From a virus, in IMG/VR virus record IMGVR_UViG_3300045996_002301, positions 1 to 39,160 of that record: a stretch of DNA of 39,160 bases, one strand, 5' to 3'. The first letter of the stretch is position 1. Every line of letters starts with the position of its first letter. This document shows positions 36,602 through 39,160 of this stretch, one piece after another. The position numbers and the translations under genes were made by a program. The notes beneath the pieces were generated by a model. The model was not told the origin of the DNA. It saw only the letters and a list, made by a program, of their open reading frames with translations, and made no database searches.

Positions 36602-36762
36602 AGGATGGAGACAAGGTCAGGGTGAGGGGGCAGTACCCCAAGGGGGAGACGGGGAGGATCAAGCGCATCATGCACGGCGAGTACGCCATCGTCGACCTCG
36701 ACAAGAAGCGTCACTTCCCGACGATGTACAAGTTGAGCGACCTTCAGGAGGTAACGCGATGA
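36598..36762 (+). CDS. KOW/SH3-like small protein (54 residues)
   Basis: GTG 36598 behind CAGGAGGTAACGCG: MKDGDKVRVRGQYPKGETGR, then IKRIMHGEYAIVDLDKKRHF. The GDKVRV-x-G-x-G-x-I pattern is KOW-like. Its own end repeats the same CAGGAGGTAACGCG module for the next gene. Could bind nucleic acid or a polymerase. Confidence 0.65.
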   Translation: MKDGDKVRVRGQYPKGETGRIKRIMHGEYAIVDLDKKRHFPTMYKLSDLQEVTR

Positions 36763-37130
36763 TCAAGGTCAGGATGATAGAGGGTGGGTACGAGCATCCC
36801 GACAGCGCCCTCGACTACTACCTCGCGCCCGTGGCGCTTCCCATGACCATCGACGTGTGGGTCGACGAGTTGGAGGACACGGTCGAGGTCACGCTGCGCA
36901 ACGAGGACGACCTCAAGCAGTGGGCAGCGGGCGCCTTCCACGAGTACCGGATCTGGACTATGACGGTGCCCGACGGGGCCATCGTGGAGGGCATCGTCGT
37001 GCCCGACGGGTGCATCGCGGTCGAGACATGCACCCAGTGCAACGCCGTCCTCGACGACGTCAACGAGCGCACCGACGAGGGGTGCGACGAGTGCGACCCC
37101 CGCGACCTCGACGAAAGGATTCACGTATGA
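36759..37130 (+). CDS. Hypothetical protein with two CxxC motifs (123 residues)
   Basis: MIKVRMIEGGYEHPDSALDY, coupled by ATGA. A beta-rich body (TIDVWVDELEDTVEVTLRNE) with a C-terminal CTQC and CDEC pair. Function unknown. Confidence 0.7.
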   Translation: MIKVRMIEGGYEHPDSALDYYLAPVALPMTIDVWVDELEDTVEVTLRNEDDLKQWAAGAFHEYRIWTMTVPDGAIVEGIVVPDGCIAVETCTQCNAVLDDVNERTDEGCDECDPRDLDERIHV

Positions 37131-37726
37131 CCATCAACCCCCTCGCCGTGACCGACTTCGACCGCAGCGACGCGGAGTTGGAAGAGTTCTTCCTGTACTG
37201 CGTGCTGGTCGCCAACAAGAACAGCGACCGCATCGCTCCGGCGCTGGACAACATCTTGGCGCAGGGTCACCCCACGGACACCCCGTTCCAGACCATCAAC
37301 CGCATGGTGGCGTCGGGGTCGATGCTGTACCACCTGACCATGAACAAGACGGGCGAGTACAAGAGGCGCATCCAGACGATGATTCAGGTCGCGGCGGGCA
37401 TGGTGCCCAACCTGCGCACCGCGACGCCCGACGAGTTGGAGCGCATCTACGGGGTGGGTAAGAAGACCTCCCGGTTTTTCATCATGCACACGAGGGAGGA
37501 CACCGAGTACGCCGCCATCGACACGCACATCCTCAAGGCGATGCGCGACTTCTTCCCCAACCTGCAGATCCCCGACAAGACCCCGACCGGGGATCTGGCG
37601 TACGAGAGGCTGGAGCAGATGTTCCTGTACATGTGCGAAGTGTACGGGCAGACCCCTGCTTCCCTCGACCTAGAGTTCTGGACGGAGTACAGCGGCAGGG
37701 GCAACACGACGAAGGAGGCAGCGTGA
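37127..37726 (+). CDS. HhH-GPD DNA glycosylase / endonuclease III-like
   Basis: 199 residues from ATG 37127, coupled to the upstream gene. The helix-hairpin-helix IYGVGKKTSRFF (109-118) includes the Lys position of bifunctional Nth enzymes (GVGRKTA), and AAIDTHILKAM supplies the catalytic Asp (about 132), like VDTHVxR of Nth. There is no C-terminal iron-sulfur Cys cluster. It should remove or process a modified base in DNA. With the other modification genes it may handle the phage's own unusual bases or host damage. Confidence 0.75.
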   Translation: MTINPLAVTDFDRSDAELEEFFLYCVLVANKNSDRIAPALDNILAQGHPTDTPFQTINRMVASGSMLYHLTMNKTGEYKRRIQTMIQVAAGMVPNLRTATPDELERIYGVGKKTSRFFIMHTREDTEYAAIDTHILKAMRDFFPNLQIPDKTPTGDLAYERLEQMFLYMCEVYGQTPASLDLEFWTEYSGRGNTTKEAA

Positions 37727-38130
37727 TGCTGAGGATCTACGGGGACAGCGACGACACCCTGATCGTGGAGCATACGGACAGGCCGCCGAAGAAAGTAATT
37801 CCTGGCGCAAGGTACGACGGGTCCGACCTCGTGCTGGCCAACTACGTCCTGTACGACGACGAACTGTTCGACGTGGACCACGCCGTCTACGAGGTCGCCG
37901 ACCCCGACACCGGGTCGAGCGCCAAACTGCACACCACGTGGGGCAGCCGTCAACTGGAAACCTACGACGGACCCACCGGGTGCCGTTACTACCGCTTCTA
38001 CGGTCGCATCCCCGAGGGGTGGACGTACACCATCGAGGACGTGCAGTCGGAACTCAACGAGCGCAACTGGTTCTACGAGATGCACCTCGTGGGGCCGGGA
38101 GTAAACACCACCGTCAGGAGGATAGCGTAA
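37726..38130 (+). CDS. Hypothetical protein (134 residues)
   Basis: ATG 37726 behind AAGGAGGCAGCGTG. MLRIYGDSDDTLIVEHTDRP, then ETYDGPTGCRYYRFYGRIPE and WTYTIEDVQSELNERNWFYE. Alpha/beta pattern, acidic. No family is recognised. Confidence 0.7.
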   Translation: MLRIYGDSDDTLIVEHTDRPPKKVIPGARYDGSDLVLANYVLYDDELFDVDHAVYEVADPDTGSSAKLHTTWGSRQLETYDGPTGCRYYRFYGRIPEGWTYTIEDVQSELNERNWFYEMHLVGPGVNTTVRRIA

Positions 38131-38801
38131 TGCACATCAAGGACGACATGATGCGGATCGACCTCGACCTCCGTCCCTACCTCATGACCGACTCGATCGA
38201 CCACGAGCAGATGGTGCTGTGGTGCAAGGCGTACCCCCACGCCGAGAACAAGGCCCGCAAGTTGGGGTTCTACAACTTCTACCTCACGGAGATGGGCCGC
38301 GACACCCACGAGGCCTACTTCGACAGCCTCGCCGACTACGTCGAGAACCTGCGGCACAAGCCGGGGTCGTCCTCGTGGGCGAGGGTCAAGGACGGGATGC
38401 AGATCCTGCCCTTCGACGACGAGCATCCCACGTGGTTCTATCGTACCGCCGCCGATGTCACAGCTGTTACGAGCTCGGACCCGGGCGACCTGCTGCCCCC
38501 CTATCAGGCACGCGACACCTACCACGGACTCCTGACCTACCGGGTCAGGGTCACCGAAGAGATGGACATGTGGGAGGCACGCTGCCGACTGCAGGACGAC
38601 GAAGAGTCGGGACACACCGACATCGTCTCGACCGACTCGGAGGCCTTCTTCGCCTACCTCAACGTCAAGACGGCGCTCGACCGCATGGGCGTCAAGGGGT
38701 TCATCGAGCCAGAGTTCTGGCGCATGGGCGAGGGGCGTGGGTTCTACGGGCTGCCCTCGGAGCAGGAGCGCATGCCCCTCAAGGCGAACGGAGGATCGTG
38801 A
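38130..38801 (+). CDS. Hypothetical protein (223 residues)
   Basis: ATG overlaps the upstream TAA. MHIKDDMMRIDLDLRPYLMT; contains LWCKAYPHAENKARKLGFYN and ALDRMGVKGFIEPEFWRMGE. No catalytic motif is recognised. Coupled to the next gene by a one-base overlap. Confidence 0.7.
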   Translation: MHIKDDMMRIDLDLRPYLMTDSIDHEQMVLWCKAYPHAENKARKLGFYNFYLTEMGRDTHEAYFDSLADYVENLRHKPGSSSWARVKDGMQILPFDDEHPTWFYRTAADVTAVTSSDPGDLLPPYQARDTYHGLLTYRVRVTEEMDMWEARCRLQDDEESGHTDIVSTDSEAFFAYLNVKTALDRMGVKGFIEPEFWRMGEGRGFYGLPSEQERMPLKANGGS

Positions 38802-39013
38802 TGGAGCGCACCGACCCCACCACCCCCGAGATCCACGACATCGCGGGACAGATGATGGCCGACTACCTGATCGAGGATCAGGGCGAACCACCGTGGCGGG
38901 TCATCGGCCACGCGGAGAGGGAGCAACGTCGACACGCGGCATTCACCACGGAGGACGTCTTCTGGCGTGGATGCATCAACCGGGCAAACGAGATCAAGGA
39001 GGCACAGTCATGA
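38801..39013 (+). CDS. Hypothetical protein (70 residues)
   Basis: MERTDPTTPEIHDIAGQMMA, helical, with a single Cys; behind GGAGGATCGTG. Overlaps the next start by four bases (ATGA). Confidence 0.65.
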   Translation: MERTDPTTPEIHDIAGQMMADYLIEDQGEPPWRVIGHAEREQRRHAAFTTEDVFWRGCINRANEIKEAQS

Positions 39014-39160
39014 GGGATCTGGCCGCAGCGGTTATCAAGGACCACGTGCTTACGGTCAGGCGCACCGACGAGGGGAGGTACCAGTTCCATCAGGAATTCC
39101 CCGGCGGGGGCAGCCAGTCCTCCACGCGCACCGACGTGGTCGACGCCTTCACCCGCATGG
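39010..39160 (+). CDS. Hypothetical protein, truncated by the window edge
   Basis: ATG 39010; 50 residues visible, MRDLAAAVIKDHVLTVRRTD and onward, no stop before the right edge. Confidence 0.6.
   Translation, partial: MRDLAAAVIKDHVLTVRRTDEGRYQFHQEFPGGGSQSSTRTDVVDAFTRM

Noticed and set aside
1-39160. Integrase, repressor, holin or DNA polymerase
   Set aside because: None was recognised in any frame, so lifestyle and lysis genes cannot be judged from this window.

Overview
The window is a 39 kb stretch of a GC-rich (roughly 60 per cent by eye) tailed double-stranded DNA phage, almost certainly a siphovirus with an HK97-type head and a very long tail. There is no 16S or host housekeeping gene. 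The host is probably a high-GC Gram-positive bacterium (inference): GTG and TTG starts are common, several genes look leaderless behind extended -10 promoters, and three exported cell-envelope proteins are encoded.

Layout. Positions 1-18,685 hold the virion module on the minus strand, transcribed leftward: TerS, TerL, a zinc-ribbon protein, portal, an HslV/proteasome-like protein, a 33-residue basic protein, a CsbD-like protein, prohead protease, major capsid protein, head-tail connectors, tail terminator, tail tube, the tail chaperone pair with a programmed -1 frameshift (AAACCCT), and a tape measure protein of more than 2,400 residues that runs off the left edge inside 132-bp tandem repeats. 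Terminators and at least one internal promoter split this operon. At 18.7 kb, divergent sigma70-like promoters flank a 15-bp palindrome; the rightward one drives a plus-strand operon (18.8-23.35 kb) of small proteins, a RlaP-type nucleotidyltransferase and a PD-(D/E)XK nuclease-like protein.

Positions 23.4-28.5 kb are a mixed zone: endonuclease VII, an HNH protein, zinc-finger proteins, tRNA-His with an unusual leader, and exported proteins (right-handed beta-helix, NlpC/P60, RlpA-like). Positions 28.7-39.2 kb are a rightward series of tightly overlapping small genes with a DNA-modification flavour: a C5-cytosine methyltransferase, a Mom-like acyltransferase and two HhH-GPD-like proteins.

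The most striking element is a 134-nt non-coding RNA at 34,088-34,221. It has the alanine-type tRNA-like domain of tmRNA (acceptor stem with G3-U70, discriminator A, encoded CCA, canonical T arm, D-like GACGGG, 9-bp P2-like helix) but almost no mRNA domain; a GCA GCG UAA triplet run lies in the loop. It may be a minimal phage tmRNA. A second possible system is a set of four palindromes GTGAA-N4-TTCAC (28.7, 31.1, 33.8 and 36.6 kb), each exactly 21 nt plus one base upstream of a -10-like position, together with a recurrent 12-bp element ACYRTTGAYGGT at promoters on both arms. Function assignments rest on reading motifs by eye; no database search was possible.
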